64,000 nt of DNA from Streptomyces stelliscabiei (GTDB taxonomy: Bacteria > Actinomycetota > Actinomycetes > Streptomycetales > Streptomycetaceae). The position numbers and the translations under genes were made by a program. Below the pieces are notes generated by a model. That model was not told the DNA's origin and made no database searches. It saw only the letters and a program-made list of their open reading frames with translations. The DNA lies in NCBI RefSeq assembly GCF_014873495.1, contig NZ_JADBGF010000001.1, positions 7,254,001 to 7,318,000 of the forward strand, given 5' to 3'. Positions within the stretch are counted from its first letter, which is position 1. Each line of letters starts with the position of its first letter. Of this stretch, positions 47,403 to 56,598 are shown one piece after another.

Positions 47403-48071
47403 GTGAACAGGACCACGGCGTACGCGACGACCTCGGGCATCGCCATGCCCAAGCAGCCCGTCGCACCGGCCGGTGAGGCGTGCGGCCCGTTCCCGAGGGC
47501 GGTCGTCCGCGACCTCAGGGAGCGAGCCGGGCGCAGCCCGCGCGGACTGTCCTTCGGCCCGCAGGACCTGGTGGTGGTGACCGGGCTCCCCGGCAGCGGC
47601 AAGTCGACGCTGATGCGGCGGAGCGTGCCGGGCGTCCGGATCGACTCCCAGGACACCCGCGACCGGTTCGACGCGCGCTTCGCCCGCCACCTGCCGTACG
47701 CGGCGTACCGGCCCTTCGTGCGCCTCGCCCACTACGCGGGGCTGCGGCGCGCCCTGCGCTCGGGGGAGGGCGTCGTCGTGCACGACTGCGGGGCGCAGGC
47801 ATGGGTACGAAGTTGGCTCGCCCGGGAGGCCAGGAGGCGGGGCGGCACCCTGCATCTGCTGCTGCTCGACGTGACACCCGGCGAGGCGCGGGACGGGCAG
47901 CGGGAGCGGGGGCGAGGGGTGTCGCGGTACGCCTTCGCACGGCACCGGGGTGCCATGACCAGGCTGCTGCGGGCGGTCGAGGAGGGACGGCTGCCGCAGG
48001 GGTGCGGGGCGGCGGTGCTCCTCGACCGGGCGGCGGCGGACGTCCTGAAGCGGATCGACTTCGTGGGGTAG
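47403..48071 (+). CDS. P-loop ATPase/kinase-like protein
   Basis: 222 aa; GTG at 47403 with GGGGAGGA nine bases upstream. Walker A GLPGSGKST at about residues 60-68, VRIDSQDTRDRF after it, and VVVHDCGAQAWVRSWLAREA and LLLLDVTPGEA later match the AAA_33 zeta-toxin/kinase-like family. A phosphotransferase function is possible; the substrate is unknown. It is divergent from the glycine operon; the 210-bp gap holds AT-rich promoter-like sequence (cattaccttttctttacag at about 47340). Confidence 0.82.
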   Translation: MNRTTAYATTSGIAMPKQPVAPAGEACGPFPRAVVRDLRERAGRSPRGLSFGPQDLVVVTGLPGSGKSTLMRRSVPGVRIDSQDTRDRFDARFARHLPYAAYRPFVRLAHYAGLRRALRSGEGVVVHDCGAQAWVRSWLAREARRRGGTLHLLLLDVTPGEARDGQRERGRGVSRYAFARHRGAMTRLLRAVEEGRLPQGCGAAVLLDRAAADVLKRIDFVG

Positions 48072-48159
48072 CGGGGCGCCCCGGAGGGGCGCGCCCCCGG
48101 CCCGGAAGCAATTAAGGTGCAGGGACAACAGCATCACGGAGCAAAGCGGTAGGCAGCAG

Positions 48160-48936
48160 ATGGACTTCCCGGCGGACTTTCCGGCACAGGCGCATCCCCA
48201 CGGGCACGGCGGGTGGCCCGGCAACGAGCTGGAGGAGGTGCTGTCCGCGTCGCTCGGCGTGCCCCAGGCCGGGGCGCGGATCGTGGAGGTGCTGGCCCGC
48301 AGCTTCGTATGGGTGCCGCTGCCGGAGGGCGGCGGCCCGCAGAGCGGTCAGCTCGATCTGCCCACGATGGAGTTCGACGGTCAGGCGTACGTGCCGGTCT
48401 TCACCTCCGAGGAGCAGTTCCGCCAGGTCGTCGGCCATCACATGTCGTTCACGATCGCCCCGGCCGTCGAGTTCGCGCGCGGTCTGCCCCCGCAGATCGG
48501 CCTCGCCCTGAACCCGGACGGCGTCGTGGGCATGCCCTTGCCGCCGCCCGCCGTGGCCGAGCTGTGCCGGGCCGGACGGACCCCGCTGGACGGCACGGCG
48601 AACGGCGCCCGCGTCCGGCTCTTCGAACCGGACTGGCAGGACGAGCCCGTGGACTTCCTCGCGGCCGCCTCCGCCGAGTTCGCCGCGACCGGGGTGGTCC
48701 TCTCCGCCCGCCGCTGCCTCGCCACCATCGAGACCGCCGCCCCCGTCATGTTCATCGGCGTCGAACTGGCCTCCTGGGAGGCCGACCGCGGCCTCCCCCT
48801 GGCCGCCCTCGGCAGGGCCCTGGCCAAGACGCCGGTTCCCTGGCCGGTCAACATGGTCTTCCTGGACGTCGCCCAGGACCCGGTGGGGGACTGGCTCCGC
48901 GAGAAGGTACGGCCGTTCTACCAACAGGGCTACTGA
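48160..48936 (+). CDS. sseB: SseB-family protein, copy 1
   Basis: 258 aa. ELEEVLSASLGVPQAGARIV, LPTMEFDGQAYVPVFTSEEQ and the C-terminal VNMVFLDVAQDPVGDWLREK fit the SseB domain family (enhanced serine sensitivity in E. coli). Biochemical role is unknown. No signal peptide. It is next to serine/glycine genes, which may be meaningful or coincidental. GAAGG-type ribosome site is weak; ATG at 48160 gives the full domain. Confidence 0.85.
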   Translation: MDFPADFPAQAHPHGHGGWPGNELEEVLSASLGVPQAGARIVEVLARSFVWVPLPEGGGPQSGQLDLPTMEFDGQAYVPVFTSEEQFRQVVGHHMSFTIAPAVEFARGLPPQIGLALNPDGVVGMPLPPPAVAELCRAGRTPLDGTANGARVRLFEPDWQDEPVDFLAAASAEFAATGVVLSARRCLATIETAAPVMFIGVELASWEADRGLPLAALGRALAKTPVPWPVNMVFLDVAQDPVGDWLREKVRPFYQQGY

Positions 48937-49108
48937 TCAGCGCATCCCGAAGGGGCGCGGGGAACGGCGCGACCAGCCACGACGCGCCCGCCCTCCGTGA
49001 CGCACGACAACCCCCGAGCCCTGACCGGCTCAACCCGCACACCACCTAAGCTGTTTCCCACCACCAGGGTCCACCACCCACCACGGTCCACATCGAAGGG
49101 CGGCCAAC

Positions 49109-49903
49109 GTGAGCGCGAGCGGCAGCCGCATCGCCACCGGGCAGGTCGAGCACATGCTGCGGCAGGTGACGCCCGGGCGTTACGACGCCTACGAGGCGCT
49201 GCTGCGTGCCCTCGCCACCCCGTCCTCCGGCCAGATCTGGATGCTGCTCTGGCACGGCCAGGGCGGCTCCCCGGACGCGCAGTACGGGAACATGGAGGTC
49301 GAAGGGTTCAACTACGCCCCGTGCGTGACCTCCGCCCAGGAGCTCTCCGCCAGTGGCTGGAACCGCAGTTACGAGGTCGTCGACGGCCTCGACGTGGCCC
49401 GCACCCTCTACCCCGACCACTACGGCCTCTGGCTGAACCCGCACGCCCCGGGCGGCGGTGTCGGCATCCCCTGGCTCGACCTGCGCCGGATCGCCACGGG
49501 CCTGGAGCGGCAGCCCGCCGGCCCGCTCCGGCTGTCCGAGCCGGCCATCGAGATCCCCCAGTTCTACGGCCTGCTGACCCAGAACGCGCACCGCACGCCC
49601 GCCGTGCGCTCGCTGCGCCGCGCCTGGGTGCAGCCCGCGCTCGGCGCGCCGTACCTGGCCATCGGCCTCGACGTGTACGACACCTCGCCGCCGGCCGTCG
49701 ACTCGGTGCGCGCGATGATGCAGCAGTCCATCGGCGCCGTCCCGGACGGTCTGCCCGTCTCCACCGTCGCGATGTCCGACGAGTACGACCCGGTCGCCAT
49801 GTGGCTGCGCGCCGGCGCCCGCCCGTTCTACGACCGCGAGGCCCACGCGGCCCCGGCACAGGCCCCGGCGGCGGGCGGCTACGGCTATCCGAGCCGGTAC
49901 TGA
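49109..49903 (+). CDS. SseB-family protein, copy 2
   Basis: 264 aa from the GTG at 49109 (GGGCGG upstream). MLRQVTPGRYDAYEALLRAL, NMEVEGFNYAPCVTSAQELS and the C-terminal SDEYDPVAMWLRAGARPFYD parallel the upstream protein, so this is a diverged tandem paralogue. It probably forms an operon with copy 1 across a 172-base gap. Function unknown. Confidence 0.83.
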   Translation: MSASGSRIATGQVEHMLRQVTPGRYDAYEALLRALATPSSGQIWMLLWHGQGGSPDAQYGNMEVEGFNYAPCVTSAQELSASGWNRSYEVVDGLDVARTLYPDHYGLWLNPHAPGGGVGIPWLDLRRIATGLERQPAGPLRLSEPAIEIPQFYGLLTQNAHRTPAVRSLRRAWVQPALGAPYLAIGLDVYDTSPPAVDSVRAMMQQSIGAVPDGLPVSTVAMSDEYDPVAMWLRAGARPFYDREAHAAPAQAPAAGGYGYPSRY

Positions 49904-50155
49904 ACCGCCGCGCCCACGACTCTCCACCGCACCCACCGCTCAACAGAGCGTCACGTCCGGATAGCGGAACCCCGCTGGCCACATCACGGTTGCGCATACA
50001 TTCGCCGCCGGGTCTGGTGCCTGATCGCGCGGCCGTTGAAGACTCCCCCAGAGCGATGGGGGGATCCGGCGAACGCGCTGTTCACGCGGTGAAGTTCGAT
50101 GCCGTACCCCTCCCTCGTACCCAGCAGTAGTCACAGAGCAGGCGAAAGAGCAGTG
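49904..50155. other. Promoter region of the oligopeptide importer operon
   Basis: About 250 bases without a convincing gene. An AT-richer element (ttgcgcatacattc at about 49989) and the hairpin-like run ctcccccagagcgatggggg (50044-50063) are seen. A short frame follows at 50156. Confidence 0.4.
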
Positions 50156-50236
50156 GTGACGGACCGCACCGCAGACCCGGGCGGCCGCCAGGCACAGTCG
50201 GCAACCACCGGCACGGGCAAGCACGAGGGACGATGA
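50156..50236 (+). CDS. Possible 26-codon leader peptide overlapping the permease start
   Basis: GTG at 50156 (or 50153) opens a 26-codon frame VTDRTADPGGRQAQSATTGT ending in a TGA that overlaps the permease ATG as ATGA. The layout favours translational coupling, and GAAAGAG lies nearby. It has no known homologue and could be chance, but its stop-start overlap is suggestive. Confidence 0.3.
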   Translation: MTDRTADPGGRQAQSATTGTGKHEGR

Positions 50237-51231
50237 CCGCACCCATTGAGACGACCGGATCGCAGGCCGAGGCACAGCCCGAAGCCGTGCTGGAAGGTGT
50301 CGAGGCCAAGAAGATCGAGGGCCGTTCGCTCGGCCAGATCGCCTGGACCCGCTTCAAGCGCGACAAGGTGGCGGTCGCCGGTGGTCTCATCGTCGTCCTG
50401 CTGATCCTGATCGCGGCCCTCTCCCGGCCGCTGCAGTCGCTGTTGGGGCTCGACCCCAACGCGTTCAACCAGGACCTGATCGATCCCAACACCTCGCTCC
50501 CCCAGGGCGATTTCGGCGGGATGAGCTGGGACCACCCGCTCGGTGTCGAGCCGAAGTTCGGCCGCGACATCCTCGCCCGCATCCTGGAGGGCTCCTGGGT
50601 CTCCCTGGTCGTGGCCTTCGGCGCGACGATCCTGTCGAACGCCATCGGCGTGGTGCTGGGTCTGGTCGCCGGCTACTACGGCGGCCGGGTCGACACGGTC
50701 GTGAGCCGGCTGATGGACACCTTCCTGGCGTTCCCCCTGCTGCTCTTCGCGATCGCCATCTCCGCGACGCTGCAGGGCGGCGCCTTCGGTCTCGAAGGTC
50801 TGCCGCTGCACATCTCGGTGCTGATCTTCGTCATCGGTTTCTTCAACTGGCCGTACATGGGGCGCATCGTGCGCGGTCAGACCCTGGCGCTGCGCGAGCG
50901 GGAGTTCATCGACGCCTCGCGCGGGATGGGCGCGGGCGGCCCGTACGTCCTGTTCAAGGAACTGCTGCCCAACCTCGTCGCGCCGATCATCGTCTACTCG
51001 ACCCTGCTCATCCCGACCAACATCATCTTCGAGGCGTCGCTCAGCTTCCTCGGTGTCGGGATCCAGCCGCCGCAGGCCTCCTGGGGCGGCATGCTCAACC
51101 AGGCTGTCGACTTCTTCGAGGTCGACCCGCAGTACATGATCGTTCCCGGCCTCGCGATCTTCATCACGGTGCTGGCCTTCAACCTCCTCGGTGACGGCCT
51201 CCGGGACGCCCTCGACCCCCGCAGCCGCTGA
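50233..51231 (+). CDS. oppC: Oligopeptide ABC importer permease (OppC type)
   Basis: 332 aa, six predicted membrane helices beginning at about residue 45 (VAVAGGLIVVLLILIAALS). The EAA loop is REREFIDASRGMGAGGPYVL; the terminal GDGLRDALDPRSR is a typical OppC end. It pairs with OppB to form the pore for peptides. Unusually it comes before the binding-protein gene. GAGGGA lies just upstream of the ATG. Confidence 0.93.
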   Translation: MTAPIETTGSQAEAQPEAVLEGVEAKKIEGRSLGQIAWTRFKRDKVAVAGGLIVVLLILIAALSRPLQSLLGLDPNAFNQDLIDPNTSLPQGDFGGMSWDHPLGVEPKFGRDILARILEGSWVSLVVAFGATILSNAIGVVLGLVAGYYGGRVDTVVSRLMDTFLAFPLLLFAIAISATLQGGAFGLEGLPLHISVLIFVIGFFNWPYMGRIVRGQTLALREREFIDASRGMGAGGPYVLFKELLPNLVAPIIVYSTLLIPTNIIFEASLSFLGVGIQPPQASWGGMLNQAVDFFEVDPQYMIVPGLAIFITVLAFNLLGDGLRDALDPRSR

Positions 51232-51305
51232 CGTCTGCGACCGCGGCCCGGTTGTGGCCCGAAGTCCCACGCAACTGTCCAACTACGAAGGAGAACCCGA
51301 CCATC

Positions 51306-53063
51306 ATGCGAAGGTCAGCAATGGCCGCTGTCGCGGTTGTGAGCAGCGCCGGCCTGCTTCTGTCCGCCTGCAGCAAGGCGGACGACGGCTCGGACGACGC
51401 CCCCAAGGGAGCCGGCGCCAACGCCGCGACCACGGGTGTCGTGAACGAGTCCACGGCGAAGGGCGGCACGGTCACCTACGCCAGTTCCGACGCCCCCGAG
51501 TCCCTCGACCCGGGCAACATGTACTACGCGTACGGCTTCAACTTCAGCCGCCTCTACGCGCGTCCGCTGATGACCTTCAAGCCCGGCCCGGGTGAGAAGG
51601 GCAACGAGCTGGTCCCGGACCTCGCCGAGAGCGCGGGCACGCCCAGCGACGGCGGCAAGACCTGGACGTACAAGATCCGCCAGGGCGTCAAGTTCGAGGA
51701 CGGCACCCCGGTCACCTCCAAGGACGTCAAGTACGCCGTGGAGCGCTCGAACTTCGCGCGTGACGTGCTCTCGCTGGGCCCGAACTACTTCCAGCAGATG
51801 CTGAACGACCCGAAGAAGTACAAGGGTCCCTACAAGGACAAGGGCGACAAGGGCATCTCGTCCATCGAGACCCCGGACGACCACACGATCGTCTTCAAGC
51901 TCAACAAGGCGTTCTCCGAGTTCGACTACCTGGCGAGCATGCCGCAGACGGCTCCGGTGCCGAAGGCCAAGGACACCGGCGTCGACTACACCAAGAAGGT
52001 CGTCTCCACCGGTTCGTACAAGTTCCAGAAGTACGACGAGGGCAAGCAGATAGTCCTGGTGCGCAACCCCGAGTGGGACGCCAAGACGGACCCGCTGCGC
52101 AAGCAGTACCCGGACAAGATCGTGGTGAACCTGAAGGTCAACAAGGCCACCATCGACAAGGACGTCATGTCCGGCGACACCATGATCGACATTCAGGGCA
52201 CCGGTGTCGACGCCCAGACGCAGGCCCAGGTCCTCAAGGACAACGACCAGAAGGCCAACACGGACAACGCCTCCGGCGGCCGTCTCGTCTACACGGCGAT
52301 CAACACCAAGGTCGCGCCGTTCGACAACGTCGAGTGCCGCAAGGCCGTCGAGTACGCGATCGACAAGGTCGCCGTGCAGACCGCCATGGGCGGCCCGATC
52401 CGCGGTGACATCGCCTCCACGGTGCTGCCCCCGGACGTCACGGGCTACGAGAAGGCCGACGCGTACGCCACCCCGGACAGCAAGGGTGACGTCACCAAGG
52501 CCAAGGAGCACCTGAAGGCCTGCGGCAAGGAGGGCGGTTTCAAGACCTCCATCTCCGCCCGTACCGACCGTCAGGGCGAGGTCGACGCGGCCACCGCGGT
52601 CGTCGAGGCGCTGAAGAAGGTCGGCATCCAGGCCGACATCAAGCAGTACCCGTCGGGCAAGTACTTCTCCGACTACGCGGGTGTGCCGGCGTTCAACAAG
52701 AAGAACGACATCGGCCTCATCATGATGCAGTGGGGTTCCGACTGGCCCACCGGCTACGGCTTCCTGCAGCAGATCGTGCACGGCAAGGCCATCGGCCAGT
52801 CCGGCAACACCAACCTGTCCGAGCTGAACGACCCCGCGGTCAACAAGCTGCTGGACGACGCGATCGGCAACACGGACGAGGCCGCCCGCACCGCGGCGTA
52901 CACCGAGGTCGACAAGAAGGTCATGGAGCAGGCCGCCATCGTGCCCCTGACCTACTTCAAGGTCCTGCTGTACCGCTCGCCGTACGCCACCAACCTGGTG
53001 TCGTCCTCGGCCTTCAGCGGTCAGTACGACTACCTCAACATCGGTGTCAAGGAAAAGAAGTAG
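51306..53063 (+). CDS. oppA: Oligopeptide-binding lipoprotein (OppA type)
   Basis: 585 aa from the ATG at 51306 (GAAGGAG eleven bases upstream). Signal peptide with lipobox LLLSAC, then a linker; SBP_bac_5 domain has SLDPGNMYYAYGFNFSRLYA, FEDGTPVTSKDVKYAVERSN, and the C-terminal IGLIMMQWGSDWPTGYGFLQ. It binds extracellular peptides and delivers them to the permeases. Lys-rich surface is typical. A strong hairpin follows the gene, probably giving more binding protein than permease. Confidence 0.95.
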   Translation: MRRSAMAAVAVVSSAGLLLSACSKADDGSDDAPKGAGANAATTGVVNESTAKGGTVTYASSDAPESLDPGNMYYAYGFNFSRLYARPLMTFKPGPGEKGNELVPDLAESAGTPSDGGKTWTYKIRQGVKFEDGTPVTSKDVKYAVERSNFARDVLSLGPNYFQQMLNDPKKYKGPYKDKGDKGISSIETPDDHTIVFKLNKAFSEFDYLASMPQTAPVPKAKDTGVDYTKKVVSTGSYKFQKYDEGKQIVLVRNPEWDAKTDPLRKQYPDKIVVNLKVNKATIDKDVMSGDTMIDIQGTGVDAQTQAQVLKDNDQKANTDNASGGRLVYTAINTKVAPFDNVECRKAVEYAIDKVAVQTAMGGPIRGDIASTVLPPDVTGYEKADAYATPDSKGDVTKAKEHLKACGKEGGFKTSISARTDRQGEVDAATAVVEALKKVGIQADIKQYPSGKYFSDYAGVPAFNKKNDIGLIMMQWGSDWPTGYGFLQQIVHGKAIGQSGNTNLSELNDPAVNKLLDDAIGNTDEAARTAAYTEVDKKVMEQAAIVPLTYFKVLLYRSPYATNLVSSSAFSGQYDYLNIGVKEKK

Positions 53064-53087
53064 CCCCGGAAGGCAGGTGAAGGCATT

Positions 53088-53119
53088 GGCGCCCGCGGGT
53101 GAGCACACCCGCGGGCGCC
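53088..53119 (+). terminator. 14-bp perfect hairpin between oppA and oppB
   Basis: ggcgcccgcgggtg (53088-53101), loop agca, and its complement (53106-53119). It ends 13 bases before the oppB start, where no ribosome site is visible. Probable mRNA-stabilising/attenuating structure rather than a full stop, because the genes continue as one system. Confidence 0.75.
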
Positions 53120-53132
53120 GGCGCCGGTCCTC

Positions 53133-54140
53133 GTGATCTCGTACATCCTCCGCCGGACGATCGCGGCGGTGATCCTGCTGCTCGTCGTCACTGCGGTCAC
53201 CTTCGGTATCTTCTTCATCCTGCCGAAACTCGCCGGGCAGACCGCCGACCAGCTGGCACAGCAGTACATCGGCAAGAACCCCTCGCCCGAGGACATCGCG
53301 GCGGTCAAGCGGAACCTCGGCCTGGACCAGCCGGTCTACGAGCAGTACTGGAACTTCATCAAGGGCATTGTCTCCGGTGCCACGTACGACCTCGGGCCCA
53401 CCACGGTCCGCTGTGACGCCCCCTGTTTCGGCTACTCCTTCAAGGACCATCTGGAGGTCTGGCCGCAGCTCACCAGCCGGCTGCCGGTGACCATCTCGCT
53501 CGCCTCCGGCGCCGCCGTGCTGTGGCTGCTGGGCGGCATCACGGCCGGTGTCATCTCGGCCCTGAAGCCCGGCTCGTTCTTCGACCGGGCCGCCATGGGC
53601 GTGGCGCTCGCGGGCGTCTCCCTGCCCATGTTCTTCACCGGCCAGCTCGCCCTGCTGCTGTTCAGCTACCAGCTGGAGATCTTCGGCCGGACGTACGTCC
53701 CCTTCACCGAGAACCCCTCGCAGTGGGCCAACACCCTCTTCCTGCCGTGGTGCTCGCTCGCGCTCCTCTATTCGGCCATCTACGCCCGGCTCACCCGCTC
53801 GGGCATGCTGGAGACGATGAACGAGGACTACATCCGCACCGCGCGGGCCAAGGGTCTGCGCGAGGGCAAGGTGGTCGTCAAGCACGGCCTGCGCGCCGCG
53901 CTGACCCCGCTGGTGACGGTCTTCGGCATGGACGTCGGTCTGCTCCTCGGCGGCGCCCTCATCACCGAGACCGTGTTCTCCCTGCACGGCATCGGCGAGT
54001 ACGCGGTCCAGTCGATCAGCGCCAACGACCTGCCCCCGATCCTCGGGGTGACCCTGCTCGCGGCGTTCTTCGTCGTCTTCATGAACCTTGTGGTGGACCT
54101 GCTGTACGCCACGATCGACCCGCGGGTGAGGCTCTCGTGA
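53133..54140 (+). CDS. oppB: Oligopeptide ABC importer permease (OppB type)
   Basis: 335 aa, GTG start. Begins MISYILRRTIAAVILLLVVT, the usual OppB first helix, with EAA loop YIRTARAKGLREGKVVVKHG and end DLLYATIDPRVRLS. Six helices. The next gene starts inside its stop (GTGA), so it is coupled to oppD. The strong hairpin immediately before it leaves no room for a Shine-Dalgarno site. Confidence 0.94.
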   Translation: MISYILRRTIAAVILLLVVTAVTFGIFFILPKLAGQTADQLAQQYIGKNPSPEDIAAVKRNLGLDQPVYEQYWNFIKGIVSGATYDLGPTTVRCDAPCFGYSFKDHLEVWPQLTSRLPVTISLASGAAVLWLLGGITAGVISALKPGSFFDRAAMGVALAGVSLPMFFTGQLALLLFSYQLEIFGRTYVPFTENPSQWANTLFLPWCSLALLYSAIYARLTRSGMLETMNEDYIRTARAKGLREGKVVVKHGLRAALTPLVTVFGMDVGLLLGGALITETVFSLHGIGEYAVQSISANDLPPILGVTLLAAFFVVFMNLVVDLLYATIDPRVRLS

Positions 54141-55231
54141 CCGAACTGTCCAAGACCGGGGCCGCCGTGGGCGAGCCCGCACGTGCCGGGGACGCCCCCA
54201 CGGCGTTCCTCGAAGTGCGCGACCTCAAGGTGCACTTCCCCACCGACGACGGCCTGGTCAAGTCCGTCGACGGCCTCTCCTTCCAGCTGGAGAAGGGCAA
54301 GACCCTCGGCATCGTGGGCGAGTCCGGCTCCGGCAAGTCGGTGACCTCGCTGGCGATCATGGGCCTGCACCGGCTCGGCGCGCGCGGCAAGAACGTGCGG
54401 ATGTCCGGCGAGATCTGGCTCGACGGCAAGGAACTCGTCGGGGCGAGCCCCGACGAGGTGCGCCGGCTGCGCGGCCGCGACATGGCGATGATCTTCCAGG
54501 ACCCGCTGTCCGCGATGCACCCGTACTACAGGGTCGGCAGCCAGATCGTCGAGGCGTACCGGGTCCACCACGACGTCAGCAAGAAGGTCGCCCGCAAGCG
54601 CGCCGTCGAACTCCTCGACCGCGTCGGCATCCCGGAGCCCCACAAGCGGGTCGACGGCTACCCGCACGAGTTCTCCGGCGGTATGCGCCAGCGCGCCATG
54701 ATCGCCATGGCCCTGGTCAACAACCCCGAACTGCTGATCGCCGACGAGCCCACGACCGCCCTGGACGTCACCGTCCAGGCGCAGATCCTGGACCTCATCC
54801 GCGACCTGCAGAAGGAGTTCGGCTCCGCGGTCATCATCATCACGCACGACCTCGGCGTGGTCGCCGAGATCGCCGACGACATCCTCGTGATGTACGGCGG
54901 CCGCTGCGTGGAGCGCGGCCCGGTCGACGACATCTTCTACGGACCGCAGCACCCCTACACCTGGGGCCTGCTCGGCTCGATGCCGCGCATCGACCGCGCC
55001 CAGACCGACCGGCTCATCCCGGTCAAGGGCCAGCCGCCGAGCCTCATCAACGTCCCCTCGGGCTGCGCCTTCAACCCGCGCTGCCCGTACGCGGACCTCC
55101 CCAAGGACAACATCACCCGCACCGAGCGCCCCGAGTTGCGCGAGGTCGGCGGCCGGCACTTCACCGCCTGCCACCTGTCGCAGGAGGACCGTACGCGGAT
55201 CTGGACCGAAGAGATTGCGCCGAAGCTGTGA
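54137..55231 (+). CDS. oppD: Oligopeptide ABC importer ATPase (OppD type)
   Basis: 364 aa, GTG start overlapping the oppB stop. Walker A GESGSGKSV, signature FSGGMRQR, Walker B LLIADEPTTALD. The C-terminal oligopeptide region has CAFNPRCPYADLP. It energises the OppBC pore with OppF. Its stop overlaps the start of oppF by four bases (GTGA). Confidence 0.95.
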   Translation: MTELSKTGAAVGEPARAGDAPTAFLEVRDLKVHFPTDDGLVKSVDGLSFQLEKGKTLGIVGESGSGKSVTSLAIMGLHRLGARGKNVRMSGEIWLDGKELVGASPDEVRRLRGRDMAMIFQDPLSAMHPYYRVGSQIVEAYRVHHDVSKKVARKRAVELLDRVGIPEPHKRVDGYPHEFSGGMRQRAMIAMALVNNPELLIADEPTTALDVTVQAQILDLIRDLQKEFGSAVIIITHDLGVVAEIADDILVMYGGRCVERGPVDDIFYGPQHPYTWGLLGSMPRIDRAQTDRLIPVKGQPPSLINVPSGCAFNPRCPYADLPKDNITRTERPELREVGGRHFTACHLSQEDRTRIWTEEIAPKL

Positions 55232-56535
55232 GCGAGACTGAGACCCGGGCCGCCGTGCCGGCCCCGCGCACCGACGCCGACGAGAAACCGCTGCTCAGGG
55301 TCGAGGGCCTGGTCAAGCACTTCCCCATCAAGAAGGGCCTGCTCCAGCGGCAGGTCGGGGCGGTCAAGGCCGTCGACGGCATCGACTTCGAGGTGCGCCG
55401 GGGCGAGACCCTCGGCGTCGTCGGGGAGTCCGGCTGCGGCAAGTCGACCATGGGCCGGCTCATCACCCGCCTGCTGGAACCGTCCGGCGGCAAGGTCGAG
55501 TTCGACGGCACGGACATCACGCACCTCAAGACGGCCGGGATGCGTCCGCTGCGCCGCGACGTCCAGATGATCTTCCAGGACCCGTACGGCTCGCTGAACC
55601 CCCGCCACACCATCGGCACCATCGTCTCGGCGCCGTTCAAGCTCCAGGGCGTCGAGCCCGAGGGCGGGGTGAAGAAGGAGGTCCAGCGTCTCCTGGAGCT
55701 GGTGGGCCTGAGCCCCGAGCACTACAACCGCTACCCGCACGAGTTCTCCGGCGGCCAGCGCCAGCGCATCGGCATCGCCCGCGCGCTCGCCCTCAAGCCC
55801 CGGATGGTCGTCGCGGACGAGCCGGTCTCCGCGCTCGACGTGTCCATCCAGGCGCAGGTAGTCAACCTCATGGACGACCTGCAGGACGAGCTCGGCCTGA
55901 CGTACGTGATCATCGCGCACGACCTCTCCGTCGTCCGTCACGTCTCCGACCGCATCGCCGTGATGTACCTCGGCAAGATCGTGGAGCTGGCCGACCGGGA
56001 CTCCCTGTACGCGGCGCCGATGCACCCGTACACCAAGGCGCTGCTCTCGGCCGTGCCCATCCCGGACCCGGCGCGCCGCAGCGCCAAGAGCGAGCGCATC
56101 CTGCTCAAGGGCGATGTGCCCTCGCCGATCGCGCCGCCGAGCGGCTGCCGCTTCCACACCCGGTGCTGGAAGGCCACGCAGGTCTGCACGACCACCGAGC
56201 CGCCGCTGGCCGAGCTGAAGCCGGGGCAGCGGGTCGCCTGTCACCACCCCGAGAACTTCGAGGACCAGCAGCCCCAGGACGTCGTCCTGCTGACGGCCGC
56301 GAAGGAGGCGGGCGAGCTGGTACCGGACGCGGTGAAGAAGACGGAGGCGCCCGCGGAGCCGGAGGTTCCCGCCGTGTCGGAGACGTCCGCGGTGTCGGAG
56401 ACGTCCGGCGATCCCGAGCCGCCGGTCGCGACGGAACCGCCTGCGGAGACCAAGGTCGCCAAGGCACCGGAAGCCGCCGAGGCGCCGGAAGCCGCCAAGG
56501 CACCGGAAGTCGCCGAGGAAACCGACGACAAGTAA
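55228..56535 (+). CDS. oppF: Oligopeptide ABC importer ATPase (OppF type) with C-terminal Ala/Glu/Pro tail
   Basis: 435 aa. Walker A GESGCGKST, signature FSGGQRQR, Walker B MVVADEPVSALD and C-terminal CRFHTRCWKA are normal. About 85 extra residues at the C-terminus (nt about 56281-56532) are low-complexity Glu/Ala/Pro/Thr with repeated SETSAVSETSG and KAPEAAEAPEAA units; the usual family ends near residue 350. The tail is probably disordered. Last gene of the operon, followed by a terminator. Confidence 0.94.
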   Translation: MSETETRAAVPAPRTDADEKPLLRVEGLVKHFPIKKGLLQRQVGAVKAVDGIDFEVRRGETLGVVGESGCGKSTMGRLITRLLEPSGGKVEFDGTDITHLKTAGMRPLRRDVQMIFQDPYGSLNPRHTIGTIVSAPFKLQGVEPEGGVKKEVQRLLELVGLSPEHYNRYPHEFSGGQRQRIGIARALALKPRMVVADEPVSALDVSIQAQVVNLMDDLQDELGLTYVIIAHDLSVVRHVSDRIAVMYLGKIVELADRDSLYAAPMHPYTKALLSAVPIPDPARRSAKSERILLKGDVPSPIAPPSGCRFHTRCWKATQVCTTTEPPLAELKPGQRVACHHPENFEDQQPQDVVLLTAAKEAGELVPDAVKKTEAPAEPEVPAVSETSAVSETSGDPEPPVATEPPAETKVAKAPEAAEAPEAAKAPEVAEETDDK

Positions 56536-56543
56536 GCGAAATC

Positions 56544-56576
56544 GAGCCCCCGCCTTGCAATGTAAGGCGGGGGCTC
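56544..56576 (+). terminator. Terminator of the opp operon
   Basis: gagcccccgcctt (56544-56556) and its complement (56564-56576) form a 13-bp perfect stem with a 7-base loop nine bases after the oppF stop. Confidence 0.85.
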
Positions 56577-56598
56577 GTCGTTGCGTCACAATGTAGGG

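Noticed and set aside
51315..54182. A 955-codon minus-strand frame under oppA-oppB
   Set aside because: Composition (Val/Leu/Asp/His/Arg-rich, no domain) is typical of an antisense shadow of well-conserved plus-strand genes.
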